A stretch of DNA of 64,000 bases from Pseudomonas palleroniana (GCF_003031675.1 NZ_PYWX01000001.1:30191-94190); one strand, 5' to 3'. Numbered from the stretch's first letter, positions 17,036 to 25,047 are shown. Numbers and translations: made by a program. Notes: generated by a model from the letters alone, not told the origin.

Positions 17036-17841
17036 TGAACCGTCCTGTCAAACTCAAGACCCGGCCGCAATTGGCACTGGAGTCCTACCTGGACGCCTTG
17101 CTGCAGGATGCGACCGAGGAACCTTCGCCGGAACCGGTGCTGGAACTTGAACCGGCCATCGCCGCAGACACTATGCTGGATGAATTCCAGCTGGCCGTAT
17201 TGGAAGAGCAGGCGCGTGACGCTCATGTCGTGGTCGCCCCTGTGGTGGTGCCGGTCGTGGCGGCAGTGCCGGTTGTGGCGCCGGTCGAGCCGGTCGTGGT
17301 TGAGCCCGTTGCAGATGTGCACCTGCCACCGAGCATCACACCGCCGCCGGACACCGGTGACGGCCGCCCATACTGGGCCGCCGAGCCCTTCGAATGCCTG
17401 TTATTCGATGTCGCCGGGCTGACCCTGGCGGTGCCGTTGGTGTGCCTGGGTTCGATCTATTCTCTGGAAGGCCAGGAACTGACACCGTTGTTCGGGCAAC
17501 CGGATTGGTTCCTCGGCATCCTGCCCAGCCAGGCCGGTAATCTTAAAGTGCTGGATACCGCCCGTTGGGTGATGCCCGATCGCTACCGCGACGATTTTCG
17601 CCAGGGCTTGCAATACGTGATCTCGGTGCAGGGCTACGAATGGGGGTTGGCGGTGCATCAAGTCAGCCGCTCGTTGCGCCTGGACCCGAACGAAATCAAA
17701 TGGCGCAGCCACCGTGGCCAACGACCCTGGCTGGCAGGCACCGTGATCGAACATATGTGCGCATTGCTCGACGTCGCCGAACTGGCCGAATTGATCGCCA
17801 GCGGTGCCGTCAAGTCGATGCCTGCGCACCCGCGCAGTTGA
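17035..17841 (+). CDS. parP: ParP, CheW-like array-positioning protein
   Basis: CheW-domain protein that links ParC to the chemosensory array and stabilises CheA at the pole. It has 268 residues: an N-terminal acidic and Pro/Val-rich region (about 1-110) and a C-terminal CheW-like domain (ECLLFDVAGLTLAVPLVCLG ... LFGQPDWFLGILPSQAGNLKVLD). The ATG overlaps the parC stop (TGATG). In Vibrio the CheW-like part (AIF domain) binds CheA's linker LID and receptors. The repeated motif in this operon's CheA linker is a plausible partner. Confidence 0.9.
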   Translation: MNRPVKLKTRPQLALESYLDALLQDATEEPSPEPVLELEPAIAADTMLDEFQLAVLEEQARDAHVVVAPVVVPVVAAVPVVAPVEPVVVEPVADVHLPPSITPPPDTGDGRPYWAAEPFECLLFDVAGLTLAVPLVCLGSIYSLEGQELTPLFGQPDWFLGILPSQAGNLKVLDTARWVMPDRYRDDFRQGLQYVISVQGYEWGLAVHQVSRSLRLDPNEIKWRSHRGQRPWLAGTVIEHMCALLDVAELAELIASGAVKSMPAHPRS

Positions 17842-17855
17842 TTGAACAATAAGGC

Positions 17856-17871
17856 CCGCATGCGAATGCGG
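17856..17871 (+). other. Hairpin between parP and cheW
   Basis: CCGCAT-GCGA-ATGCGG is a perfect 6-bp stem with a 4-base loop in the 79-base parP-cheW gap. A second small stem, CCGG-TTGAG-CCGG, follows about 18 bases later. There is no T tract. It may influence relative expression of cheW. Confidence 0.5.
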
Positions 17872-17920
17872 TTAGCGAAGCACACACGCCGGTTGAGCCG
17901 GCATTGAAGGGGTTCTAAGC

Positions 17921-18403
17921 ATGAACAAATCAGCGTCCGCACAAGGTTCGGAAGATCCAATCCTGCAATGGGTTACCTTCAAACTGGACAACGAAACCTA
18001 CGGTATCAACGTGATGCGCGTGCAGGAAGTGCTGCGCTACACCGAGATCGCTCCGGTTCCGGGGGCGCCAAGCTATGTGCTGGGCATCATCAACCTGCGC
18101 GGCAACGTGGTGACGGTGATCGACACCCGCCAGCGTTTTGGCCTGGACACGGTCGAAGTCAGCGACAACACGCGTATCGTGATCATCGAAGCCGACAAGC
18201 AAGTGGTCGGGATCATGGTCGACAGCGTGGCGGAAGTGGTTTACCTGCGCCAATCGGAAGTGGAAACCGCGCCGAACGTGGGCAATGAAGAATCCGCCAA
18301 GTTTATCCAGGGCGTATGCAACAAGAACAACGAGCTGCTGATTCTGGTTGAGCTGGACAAGATGATGAGCGAAGAAGAATGGTCGGAACTGGAGAGCATC
18401 TGA
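17921..18403 (+). CDS. cheW: CheW, chemotaxis coupling protein
   Basis: Adapter joining chemoreceptors to CheA. It has 160 residues and a single CheW domain: WVTFKLDNETYGINVMRVQE, then GAPSYVLGIINLRGNVVTVID. The N-terminal extension is short. It is followed without a gap by the DUF2802 gene. The call is secure. Confidence 0.97.
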   Translation: MNKSASAQGSEDPILQWVTFKLDNETYGINVMRVQEVLRYTEIAPVPGAPSYVLGIINLRGNVVTVIDTRQRFGLDTVEVSDNTRIVIIEADKQVVGIMVDSVAEVVYLRQSEVETAPNVGNEESAKFIQGVCNKNNELLILVELDKMMSEEEWSELESI

Positions 18404-18796
18404 TTGTTCTTCGAGGCGGCGGTGATTGTCCTGGCCCTGTTGTGGGCCGGGACTTTGGCTTTCCTGCTGCGCTACCTGCGCCAGCAACGGGAATTGGCCC
18501 AGCAGCAGGCTGAGCGCGATGCCTTGCGTGACCGACGCATCATCGATCTGGTCAAGCGTGTTGATCACTTCCAGCAAACGACGGTGAAGGTGGGGGATGA
18601 GGTGCATGAACTGCGCGCCATCCTCGGGCCATTGCCGGACAAGCTGGCGCAGATTGAACAGCGCGACCCGACGAGCTTGTCGTTCGCCCAGGCGGCGAAG
18701 TTGGTCGGCATGGGCGCTACGGTGGATGAGCTGACGCAGTCGTGTGGGTTGACCCAGGCGGAGGCGCAGTTGATGAGCAAACTTCACAAGAGCTGA
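18404..18796 (+). CDS. DUF2802 protein ending the chemotaxis operon
   Basis: A 130-residue protein with one N-terminal membrane helix (ALLWAGTLAFLLRYLRQ), a coiled-coil-like middle (QQAERDALRDRRIIDLVKRV) and a conserved C-terminal helical domain (SLSFAQAAKLVGMGATVDEL, CGLTQAEAQLM). The TTG start directly follows the cheW stop, and homologues in Pseudomonas sit at this same place at the end of the che operon. The C-terminus resembles an HTH-like fold, but no function is established to my knowledge. Location suggests a membrane-anchored accessory of the chemotaxis or motor system. Confidence 0.85.
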   Translation: MFFEAAVIVLALLWAGTLAFLLRYLRQQRELAQQQAERDALRDRRIIDLVKRVDHFQQTTVKVGDEVHELRAILGPLPDKLAQIEQRDPTSLSFAQAAKLVGMGATVDELTQSCGLTQAEAQLMSKLHKS

Positions 18797-18800
18797 AGCC

Positions 18801-18824
18801 TGTGGGAGGGGGCTTGCTCCCGAT
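18801..18824. repeat. Single REP element
   Basis: TGTGGGAGGGGGCTTGCTCC, continuing CGAT, is a single REP of the same type found as REPINs at 27681, 50176 and 62440. It lies four bases after the DUF2802 stop. No opposite-strand partner is seen nearby. Confidence 0.75.
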
Positions 18825-18997
18825 TGCAGTGGGTCAGGCACCCGATTCATCCACTGGCCCACCCTTATCGGCAGCCCCCCTCGTACAGTGTCGCTGTTCG
18901 GGCCCCAAAGAATTAATTTCCCTCACCCAATGACTTTTTCCCCCTCACCGAATGTCCACATCCTTCAGGAACCCTCAACCCCTGGAGTCACCCACCC

Positions 18998-19918
18998 ATG
19001 ACCAGCCCCAAAGCTCTATTGATCCTTCACGGCAAACAAGCCTTGAACGAGGACGTGCGCGCGGCCGTACAGGCTCGGCGCGAGCAGGGTGATGAGTTGG
19101 CCGTGCGGGTCACATGGGAAGGCGGCGACGCCCAACGCCTGGTCAATGAAGCCCTGGCTGACGGCTACACCCACATCATCGCCGGTGGCGGCGACGGTAC
19201 GCTGCGTGACGTCGCCGAAGCCATGGCCCGGGCCAAGACCGACGCCAGCCTGGTCCTGATGCCCCTGGGCACCGCCAACGACTTCGCCCGCGCCGCCGGC
19301 GTGCCGCTGGAACCTGCACAGGCATTGGCACTGCTGGACGTGCCACCTCGGGCCATCGACCTCGGCCAGGCCGGCGGGCAAATCTTCCTCAACATGGCCA
19401 CTGGCGGCTTCGGCAGCCAGGTCACCGCCAATACCTCGGAAGACCTGAAAAAGGTCCTGGGCGGCGCCGCCTACCTGTTCACCGGCCTGACCCGATTCAG
19501 CGAATTGAAGGCGGCCTATGGTGAGCTGGAAGGCCCCGGCTTTCACTGGAAAGGTGATCTGCTCGCGCTCGGTATCGGCAACGGTCGCCAAGCGGGCGGT
19601 GGGCATGTGTTGTGCCCGGGCGCGTTGGCCGATGATGGCTTGCTGGATATCAGCATTCTGCCGGCGCCCCAGGAAGTGGTCGGCACTTTGCTGACCCTGA
19701 TGAGTGACGGCTGGGGCCTGGACAATATGTTTGTGCGGGCACGCTTGCCCTGGGTCGAAATCAAGGTGGCCGAAGGGTTGTACATCAACCTGGATGGCGA
19801 ACCGCTGCAGGGCGACGATTTGCGCTTCAGTGCGTTGCCCAAGGCCTTGCGCGTGCACTTGCCGCTGGGCTCGCCCCTAGTCGTCCAGGCTGATGATCTG
19901 CTCGCGAACGGCGAATAA
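18998..19918 (+). CDS. yegS: YegS-type lipid kinase
   Basis: Diacylglycerol-kinase-catalytic family protein, 306 residues, predicted to phosphorylate a lipid (phosphatidylglycerol was reported for E. coli YegS). Visible motifs are the nucleotide-binding GGGDGTL at about residue 66, the PLGTANDFA motif, and NMATGGFGSQV. GDGTL-type kinases of this family act at the inner face of the membrane. The 201-base gap upstream holds a REP and no gene. Its last 42 bases overlap the convergent response-regulator gene, which is unusual and may allow antisense interference. Confidence 0.9.
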   Translation: MTSPKALLILHGKQALNEDVRAAVQARREQGDELAVRVTWEGGDAQRLVNEALADGYTHIIAGGGDGTLRDVAEAMARAKTDASLVLMPLGTANDFARAAGVPLEPAQALALLDVPPRAIDLGQAGGQIFLNMATGGFGSQVTANTSEDLKKVLGGAAYLFTGLTRFSELKAAYGELEGPGFHWKGDLLALGIGNGRQAGGGHVLCPGALADDGLLDISILPAPQEVVGTLLTLMSDGWGLDNMFVRARLPWVEIKVAEGLYINLDGEPLQGDDLRFSALPKALRVHLPLGSPLVVQADDLLANGE

Positions 19919-20536
19919 CACCAGGCCGGCGACGTCGTAGATCTGCAGGCGCTTCATGATCTGCGAGCGATGGGCTTCCACCGTCTTGATGCTCAAGCCC
20001 AGCCCCTGGGCGATTTCCCGGGTAGATTTACCGCGCACGATCAAGCGCAGGATCTCCAGCTGGCGTGCCGTGAGGGTGTGGTTGTGGGCGACGGGAGAGG
20101 ACGGCCCCTGGCTGCGGATCAATGCCTGGTTGATCACGGTGTGGGCAATGGCGGGACTCAGGTAGCGCTCATTGTTGCGCAGGGCCAGCAAGGCGTGTTC
20201 CAGCTCGTTGGCCGTGGTGTCCTTGAGCAGATAGCCGTGGGCGCCGGACTCCAGCGCGCGCATGATCAACTCGGGGTCGGTGTGCATCGACAGGATCAGC
20301 ACCTTGCTCTTGGGGTAGGCCGCCTTGAGCTGCTGCAAGGCATCCAGGCCACCGGTGTGTTTCATCGACAGGTCCAGCAGCACGATGTCCGGCTGCAAGG
20401 TGCTGAAGGCCTCCAGCACTTGCGCGCCATCGTCGGCTTCGCCAATCACGGTGTAGCCGGGGATATCCTGGACCAGCGCGCGCACGCCGGCCCGGATCAG
20501 AGCGTGGTCATCCACCAGGAGTAGTGTGCAAGTCAC
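19877..20536 (-). CDS. NarL/FixJ-family response regulator
   Basis: Two-component response regulator of 219 residues. The receiver domain has the acidic pair in LLVDDHAL, phospho-Asp 55 (IVLLDLSMKHTGG), Ser in LILSMH and Lys in YLLKDTT. The C-terminal LuxR-type HTH reads LTARQLEILRLIVRGKSTRE then IAQGLGLSIKTVEAHRSQIM. The partner kinase gene lies directly upstream with a 4-base overlap, so the two are co-transcribed. The signal is unknown. Its 3' end overlaps yegS on the opposite strand. Confidence 0.9.
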   Translation of the reverse strand: MTCTLLLVDDHALIRAGVRALVQDIPGYTVIGEADDGAQVLEAFSTLQPDIVLLDLSMKHTGGLDALQQLKAAYPKSKVLILSMHTDPELIMRALESGAHGYLLKDTTANELEHALLALRNNERYLSPAIAHTVINQALIRSQGPSSPVAHNHTLTARQLEILRLIVRGKSTREIAQGLGLSIKTVEAHRSQIMKRLQIYDVAGLVLFAVREQIISLDD

Positions 20537-21522
20537 TCAAGAGCCTTAGGGGCGCTGGCCCGTTCGAGGGCGCGGGGCGCCCAGGGGAAAAGTGCGTCGA
20601 TCCGTGTGCCCTGGCCGGGTTGGCTGTTGACGGACAAAGAGCCTCCCAGTTGATCGATCCGTTCGACCATGCCGGCCATGCCCCGCTGGCCCATCAGGCC
20701 CGGGTTGGGCGCGGGTGAAAAGCCACGGCCGTCATCGCAGATCATCAGCGACAAGCCTTCGGGCAGGCGCTGCAGGCGCACCCGCAGGTTCTGCGCCTGG
20801 GCGTGGCGGAGCATGTTGGTCACCGCTTCCTGGGTGATGCGAAAGGCGGCCACGGCCATTTCTTCGGGGATGCCGGTCAACCGTTGCTGGCATTCCAGGC
20901 TCCAGTGGATCGGGGTGTTTTCCAGGGTCTTGAGCAGGTGCGCGCGCAGGCTGGCTTCCAGGCCCAGGCTGGCCAACTGGCGCGGGTTGAGAATCGCCGA
21001 TACGTCACGCACTTTGGCCAGGGTCTCATTCAGGGTATTGCACAGCACCGTGCATTGGCTTTGCAGGTCGTCCGGCAGTCGGCGCTTGAGCCATTCGCTT
21101 TGCAGTTTGGCGGCGGTCAGCAATTGGCCGATGTCATCGTGCAGGTCGCGGCTGAGCCGGTGGCGTTCGTTTTCCTGGACTTGCAGCAGGCGGTCGGCCA
21201 GTTCCTGGGGCTGGAACTTGATGGATTTGCGCGAGTGCCATTGCTGCACGCCCACCACGATCAAGGTGATGAGGTTGAGCAGAAGGATCGAGAGCGGCAG
21301 GGGGGCGTTGTGGCTATAGGCCCACAGGCTGACCAGCAACGAGCACAGGCACAAGGCGAGGACCAGGCGGCGGGCATTGCTGCGGGACACGGACCTTGTG
21401 ATGAGTGACTTGAGGCTGGCGTACATAGCGGATGGAGCCAATGAAGGTTCGCTGCGGGAAAGCCGGTCATGGGGGGTGACAGGCCTTTGTTTGGAATACG
21501 GTGCCGAATCGTTTTTGGACAT
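20533..21522 (-). CDS. NarX-type sensor histidine kinase
   Basis: Membrane sensor kinase of 329 residues pairing with the NarL-type regulator downstream. Two membrane helices near residues 51-70 and 74-93 are separated by only a few residues, so there is almost no periplasmic sensor domain. The HisKA_3 domain has phospho-His 128 (HRLSRDLHDDIGQ), followed by an HATPase (ITQEAVTNMLRHA, ICDDGRGF). The signal is probably sensed within the membrane or by a partner. The start is uncertain: no good ribosome binding site precedes ATG 21522, and an internal start near 21426 (MYASLK) is possible. Confidence 0.87.
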   Translation of the reverse strand: MSKNDSAPYSKQRPVTPHDRLSRSEPSLAPSAMYASLKSLITRSVSRSNARRLVLALCLCSLLVSLWAYSHNAPLPLSILLLNLITLIVVGVQQWHSRKSIKFQPQELADRLLQVQENERHRLSRDLHDDIGQLLTAAKLQSEWLKRRLPDDLQSQCTVLCNTLNETLAKVRDVSAILNPRQLASLGLEASLRAHLLKTLENTPIHWSLECQQRLTGIPEEMAVAAFRITQEAVTNMLRHAQAQNLRVRLQRLPEGLSLMICDDGRGFSPAPNPGLMGQRGMAGMVERIDQLGGSLSVNSQPGQGTRIDALFPWAPRALERASAPKALE

Positions 21523-21781
21523 GATGAAGTTGAGTCACTTCGAGCGGGGCATAGTACCACCACTATTACCGTCGGTCGCCTGGCGCCTCGCTCGATTGGC
21601 TTATTAACCAAGCCAATACCCTGAGTGGTAATCCCAGAGTTCAAAGTGAGTGAGTAGTTGTATTAATGAACCGGGTTGCAGACATGGCTAATTGATATAT
21701 CGGCCGCGCAAGATCGCCTCGACCGACTAACCCAAGGTCGTTTTTAGATAACTAACCGATTAAATACGACCTGGTCATTGC

Positions 21782-22231
21782 TCAAACCGTGTGGTGCAAA
21801 CGTGATTGTGGCTTATTGCCGAAGTCTTTTTGTGGGATTTGCAAGGTGACCGTCGCAATCAGCGTTGTTTGTTCGCTTTCATCCAGCGCCAGTTCGCCGG
21901 TGCGCGTGTCGATCAACTCCAGTTGCCAGGCCAGCAGCGTCAGGCAGTCGTGCAGGGCGTCCAGTGCCTGATCATGCAATTGCATGGGGTTCACGGCGTT
22001 GGCAATCAGGCATTGCAGATGCCTGGAGAATTCACTGATCGCCTGCAATGCCAGGCCTTCGGCTTTTTCCGCCAGCTTGGCGAGGCTGGCTTTCATGCAG
22101 TCGATGGCATCGCTGTCGTTGCGAATCAAATGCAGGTGGCTCAAGCACTCTTCCGATTTGGCCAGCAGCATTTCGGCTTCCAGCAGGAACTCGGGAAGTG
22201 TGGTTTGCCATTCGTTTGCGCTATTCATCAT
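21782..22231 (-). CDS. HPt-like helical protein without phospho-histidine
   Basis: A 149-residue all-helical protein. The start at 22231 (MMNSANEWQTTLPEFLLEAE) is chosen because GGAGAC lies five bases upstream; a longer reading to 22273 lacks this. The N-terminus (LPEFLLEAEMLLAKSEECLSH) resembles the first helix of CheA-type HPt domains. The region where HPt domains carry HTLKG reads ASLAKLAEKAEGL, with no His. It lies divergent from cheV across a 554-base gap, which suggests a chemotaxis or signalling link. I do not recognise a named family; a structural or docking role is only a guess. Confidence 0.7.
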   Translation of the reverse strand: MMNSANEWQTTLPEFLLEAEMLLAKSEECLSHLHLIRNDSDAIDCMKASLAKLAEKAEGLALQAISEFSRHLQCLIANAVNPMQLHDQALDALHDCLTLLAWQLELIDTRTGELALDESEQTTLIATVTLQIPQKDFGNKPQSRLHHTV

Positions 22232-22521
22232 GTAAGTCTCCGCAACATAAGGTCGGGTGATGAGATGTCGCACCGGGTGAATGGCGTAAAACTACTGCTG
22301 AAATATGACTGGAATCTGTAGGTCGGTTCTGAGATTGCAGTAGGAACGTTATTGAATTGACCACAAAAGCCGCGCGTGGCCCTCGCTGTCCGGGGCGATT
22401 GCACAACTTTAGTTGCCGCCGACAGAGTGCCTGGAAGACCCGTGGGATGTGGGCTTGGTGTGGCAAACAAAAGCCTGACTCCATTCATGCAATGAGAATG
22501 GCGTCACATTAATGGCTATTA

Positions 22522-22574
22522 GATATCGCGAATATCAGGTTGGACCTGATTGTGTATAGGGGAATCCCTTATAC
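22522..22574. promoter_or_regulatory. Cluster of three adjacent dyads
   Basis: GATAT-CGCGA-ATATC (22522-22536), ATCAGGT-TGG-ACCTGAT (22534-22550, perfect 7-3-7) and GTATAGGGGAATCCCTTATA (from 22554; the palindrome runs to 22574 with one mismatch per arm) lie end to end. Three symmetric sites within 53 bp are typical of an operator region. No regulator can be assigned. Confidence 0.5.
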
Positions 22575-22649
22575 GATGGAACCCTACGTCGATTCGGGTG
22601 TCGCGCGACGTTGCGGCAATGCCGGATGAAGGCGCAATTCAGTAAACCA

Positions 22650-22668
22650 TGATGTCAGTGTGACATCA
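22650..22668. promoter_or_regulatory. Perfect 8-3-8 dyad upstream of cheV
   Basis: TGATGTCA-GTG-TGACATCA is a perfect inverted repeat, partly extended by GTAAA (22642-22646) and TTTAC (22674-22678). It ends 28 bases before the -35 of the FliA-type promoter, a place suited to an activator or repressor. The factor is unknown. Confidence 0.5.
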
Positions 22669-22695
22669 ACTGATTTACGTGGCATTTTACTGGGG

Positions 22696-22722
22696 TCAAG
22701 GTCTGGCGATTGCCGCCGATAA
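22696..22722 (+). promoter_or_regulatory. FliA (sigma-28) promoter of cheV
   Basis: TCAA (22696-22699), 15 bases, then GCCGATAA (22715-22722) matches the flagellar sigma-28 consensus, including spacing and a complete -10. It lies 63 bases before the cheV ATG. Together with fliA in this window, it places cheV in the late flagellar regulon. Confidence 0.88.
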
Positions 22723-22785
22723 CTAGTCTTAACTGAGTTGCACAATTTCTCAGCGTGAATTCAACGCGCACATCAGGAGCTTTTA

Positions 22786-23712
22786 ATGGCCGGCATTCTC
22801 GACACCGTAGATCAACGCACGCAGCTGGTGGGTGAGAATCGCCTGGAGATTCTCATGTTTCGCCTGGCCGGGCGGCAGTTGTTCGCGATCAATGTGTTCA
22901 AGGTGCAGGAAGTCCTGCAACTGCCCAAGCTGACCCTGATGCCCCAGCGCCATCCATTCGTGTGCGGCGTGGTCAACCTGCGTGGCCAGACCCTGCCGGT
23001 GATCGACTTGTCCCAGGCCATCGGCATGCGTCCGCTGGTGCCAGGGCCCGACAGCACCATTATCGTCACCGAGTACAACCGCTCGGTACAGGCGTTCCTG
23101 GTGGGGGGCGTGGACCGTATCGTCAACATGAACTGGGAAGCCATCCTGCCACCACCGACCAGCGCCGGCCGTCAGCATTACCTGACCGCCATCAGTAAGG
23201 TCGATGATCAGTTGGTGGAAATCATCGACGTGGAAAAAGTCCTCGCCGAGATCGTGCCGTATAACGCCAAGGTCTCCCGGGAAAAACTCGAAGACCCGGT
23301 GCTGGAACGCGCCCGTGGTCGCGAAGTACTGCTGGTGGATGACTCCAATGTCGCCCTGGCGCAACTGCGCGACACCCTCGGGCAGCTCGGCGTGAAGATG
23401 CACATCGCCAGCGACGGCCTCAAGGCACTGAATATGCTCAAGACCTGGGCCGACAGCGGCCAGGTGATGACCGACAAACTGCTGATGATCTTCACCGACG
23501 CCGAAATGCCCGAGATGGACGGCTATCGCCTGACCACCGAGATCCGCAACGATCCACGCTTGCGCGGGCTCTATGTGGTGCTGCACACCTCGCTGTCGGG
23601 CAGCTTCAACGAGTCGATGGTCAAGAAGGTCGGCTGCGACAACTTTCTGTCCAAGTTCCAGCCGGACAAACTGGTGGACGTAGTCCGCCAACGCCTGACG
23701 CTGGATCTGTAG
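22786..23712 (+). CDS. cheV: CheV, CheW-receiver chemotaxis coupling protein
   Basis: Fusion of a CheW domain and a receiver domain that couples receptors to CheA and can be phosphorylated, helping adaptation. It has 308 residues. The CheW part is FRLAGRQLFAINVFKVQEVL ... HPFVCGVVNLRGQTLPVIDL. The receiver part begins REVLLVDDSNVAL, with acceptor Asp in MIFTDAEMPEMDGY and a Lys near FLSKFQP. It stands alone, away from the main che operon, with its own FliA promoter. Its TAG stop lies within the left arm of a REPIN. Confidence 0.95.
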   Translation: MAGILDTVDQRTQLVGENRLEILMFRLAGRQLFAINVFKVQEVLQLPKLTLMPQRHPFVCGVVNLRGQTLPVIDLSQAIGMRPLVPGPDSTIIVTEYNRSVQAFLVGGVDRIVNMNWEAILPPPTSAGRQHYLTAISKVDDQLVEIIDVEKVLAEIVPYNAKVSREKLEDPVLERARGREVLLVDDSNVALAQLRDTLGQLGVKMHIASDGLKALNMLKTWADSGQVMTDKLLMIFTDAEMPEMDGYRLTTEIRNDPRLRGLYVVLHTSLSGSFNESMVKKVGCDNFLSKFQPDKLVDVVRQRLTLDL

Positions 23713-23840
23713 TGAGCGGGCTTGCCCCGCGCTGGGGGGCGCAGCCGCCCCAAATCCAGGCACCTCGGTTTTTCTGATACACCGCGGCGTCCCTGTTGGG
23801 GCGGCTGCGCCCCCCAGCGCGGGGCGAGCCCGCTCACTAC
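23709..23840. repeat. REPIN with 45-base arms overlapping the cheV stop
   Basis: The left arm (23709-23753, starting GTAGTGAGCGGGCTTGCCCC) and the right arm (23796-23840, ending GCCCGCTCACTAC) are reverse complements with one mismatch near the tips. The first bases include the cheV TAG stop (23710-23712). It belongs to a different REP family from the TGTGGGAGGGG type elsewhere in the window. It fills most of the gap to the MOSC gene and may also act as the cheV transcript end. Confidence 0.9.
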
Positions 23841-23907
23841 AAGGGGGTTTTGATTCTGGGGGCCTGCTCGTATAGGGTGGCGCTTTATCCTCCAGGAAAG
23901 CAGGCTC

Positions 23908-24714
23908 ATGCTTCGTCTCAGCGCGTTGTACCGTTACCCTTTGAAGTCCGGCAAGGCCGAGGTCTTGCAGCGGATCGGCCTGGATAAACTGGGGCTGGAA
24001 GGGGACCGACGCTGGATGCTGGTGGACGAGGCCAGTGGGCGTTTCCTGACGCAACGGGCGGTGGCGAAGATGAGCCAGCTATCGGCGCTGTGGAACGCAG
24101 CCGGTGGCTTGACCCTCAGCACCCCAGGCTTTGCGTCGCTTGAGGTGGCCTTGCCCGGCAGTGACGCCGAGTTGCGCGGCGTGACCATCTGGCGCGATAC
24201 CTTGCGCGTGCCGGATGCCGGGGATGCGGCCGCCGCCTGGGTCAGTGAGTTTATCGGCAAGCCCACGCGGCTGGTGCAGATGCCGCTGGCCCGCGCCCGT
24301 ACCACCGAGGCGGGGTTCGGCAACGACGACGATCAAGTGGCGTTTGCCGACGGCTACCCGCTGTTGCTGATCGGCCAGGGCTCTCTGGACGATCTTTCGC
24401 GGCACGTTGGCCGCCCGATGGAGATGCTGCGTTTTCGTCCCAACCTGGTGATCGAAGGGGGGGAAGCCTTTGCCGAAGACGGCTGGAAGCGCCTGCGCAT
24501 TGGCGACATCGAGTTGCGCGTGGTCAAACCGTGTTCACGCTGCATTCTCACCACGATCGACCCCGCCACCGGCGAGCGTAGTGCCGACCGCGAACCTTTC
24601 GCCACGCTCGATAGCTATCGCAAGACGGAAAGTGGCGCGATGTTCGGCCAGAACCTGGTCAACGATGGCATCGGCTATCTCGAAGTCGGCATGCCGGTCA
24701 CGATCCTGGAATAA
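23908..24714 (+). CDS. MOSC-domain protein (YcbX-like)
   Basis: A 268-residue protein with an N-terminal MOSC beta-barrel domain (LSALYRYPLKSGKAE, LEGDRRWMLVDEASGRFLTQR) and a C-terminal MOSC domain (RFRPNLVIEGGEAFAEDGW, VVKPCSRCILTTIDP). MOSC proteins carry molybdenum cofactor; Cys209 or Cys212 in PCSRC is the expected Mo ligand. E. coli YcbX, the closest known type, reduces N-hydroxylated compounds. No ferredoxin domain is fused here, unlike longer YcbX proteins. It stands alone between a REPIN and a strong terminator. Confidence 0.88.
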   Translation: MLRLSALYRYPLKSGKAEVLQRIGLDKLGLEGDRRWMLVDEASGRFLTQRAVAKMSQLSALWNAAGGLTLSTPGFASLEVALPGSDAELRGVTIWRDTLRVPDAGDAAAAWVSEFIGKPTRLVQMPLARARTTEAGFGNDDDQVAFADGYPLLLIGQGSLDDLSRHVGRPMEMLRFRPNLVIEGGEAFAEDGWKRLRIGDIELRVVKPCSRCILTTIDPATGERSADREPFATLDSYRKTESGAMFGQNLVNDGIGYLEVGMPVTILE

Positions 24715-24717
24715 AAA

Positions 24718-24749
24718 ATGCCCGTCTCCTGCGAGACGGGCATTTTTTT
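24718..24749. terminator. Bidirectional intrinsic terminator
   Basis: ATGCCCGTCTC-CTGC-GAGACGGGCAT is a perfect 11-bp stem followed by seven T on the + strand and preceded by six A, so it works both ways. It lies between the convergent MOSC and ppnP genes and should end both transcripts. Confidence 0.95.
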
Positions 24750-24762
24750 GTCGGGCTGAAAC

Positions 24763-25047
24763 TCAGCCGCGGTATTCGCACAGGTAAGCGGTGTCCACCG
24801 CGACCTTCAGCTGGAACTTGCTGTTGGCCGGTACGTTGAACTGGCTGCCGGCGGCGAAGGTTTCCCACTCGCTGGCTTCCGGCAGTTTGACGGTCAGTGC
24901 GCCGGATACCACGTGCATGATTTCACGCTGGGCGGTGCCGAACTCGTATTCACCCGGGGCCATCACGCCGATAGTCGCCGGACCCTCTGCGGTGCCGAAA
25001 GCGATCGACTTGACGGTGCCGTCGAAGTACTCATTGACTTTAAACAT
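24763..25047 (-). CDS. ppnP: PpnP, pyrimidine/purine nucleoside phosphorylase
   Basis: Small cupin-fold nucleoside phosphorylase (former UPF0345/YaiE family) that splits purine and pyrimidine nucleosides with phosphate. It has 94 residues, the family length, with [20 protein letters not shown] at the N-terminus and the signature [20 protein letters not shown] and [12 protein letters not shown]. It is convergent with the MOSC gene across a shared terminator. The call is firm. Confidence 0.95.
   Translation of the reverse strand: MFKVNEYFDGTVKSIAFGTAEGPATIGVMAPGEYEFGTAQREIMHVVSGALTVKLPEASEWETFAAGSQFNVPANSKFQLKVAVDTAYLCEYRG

Larger units (their letters stand above)
22232..22785. other. 554-base divergent intergenic region upstream of cheV
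   Basis: No gene is recognised here. It holds, from left to right, the presumed promoter of the HPt-like gene, a cluster of three dyads (22522-22574), an 8-3-8 dyad (22650-22668), the FliA-type cheV promoter (22696-22722) and the cheV leader. The region is visibly more AT-rich than its neighbours. It is large for a Pseudomonas intergenic space and dense in symmetric sites. Confidence 0.7.
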
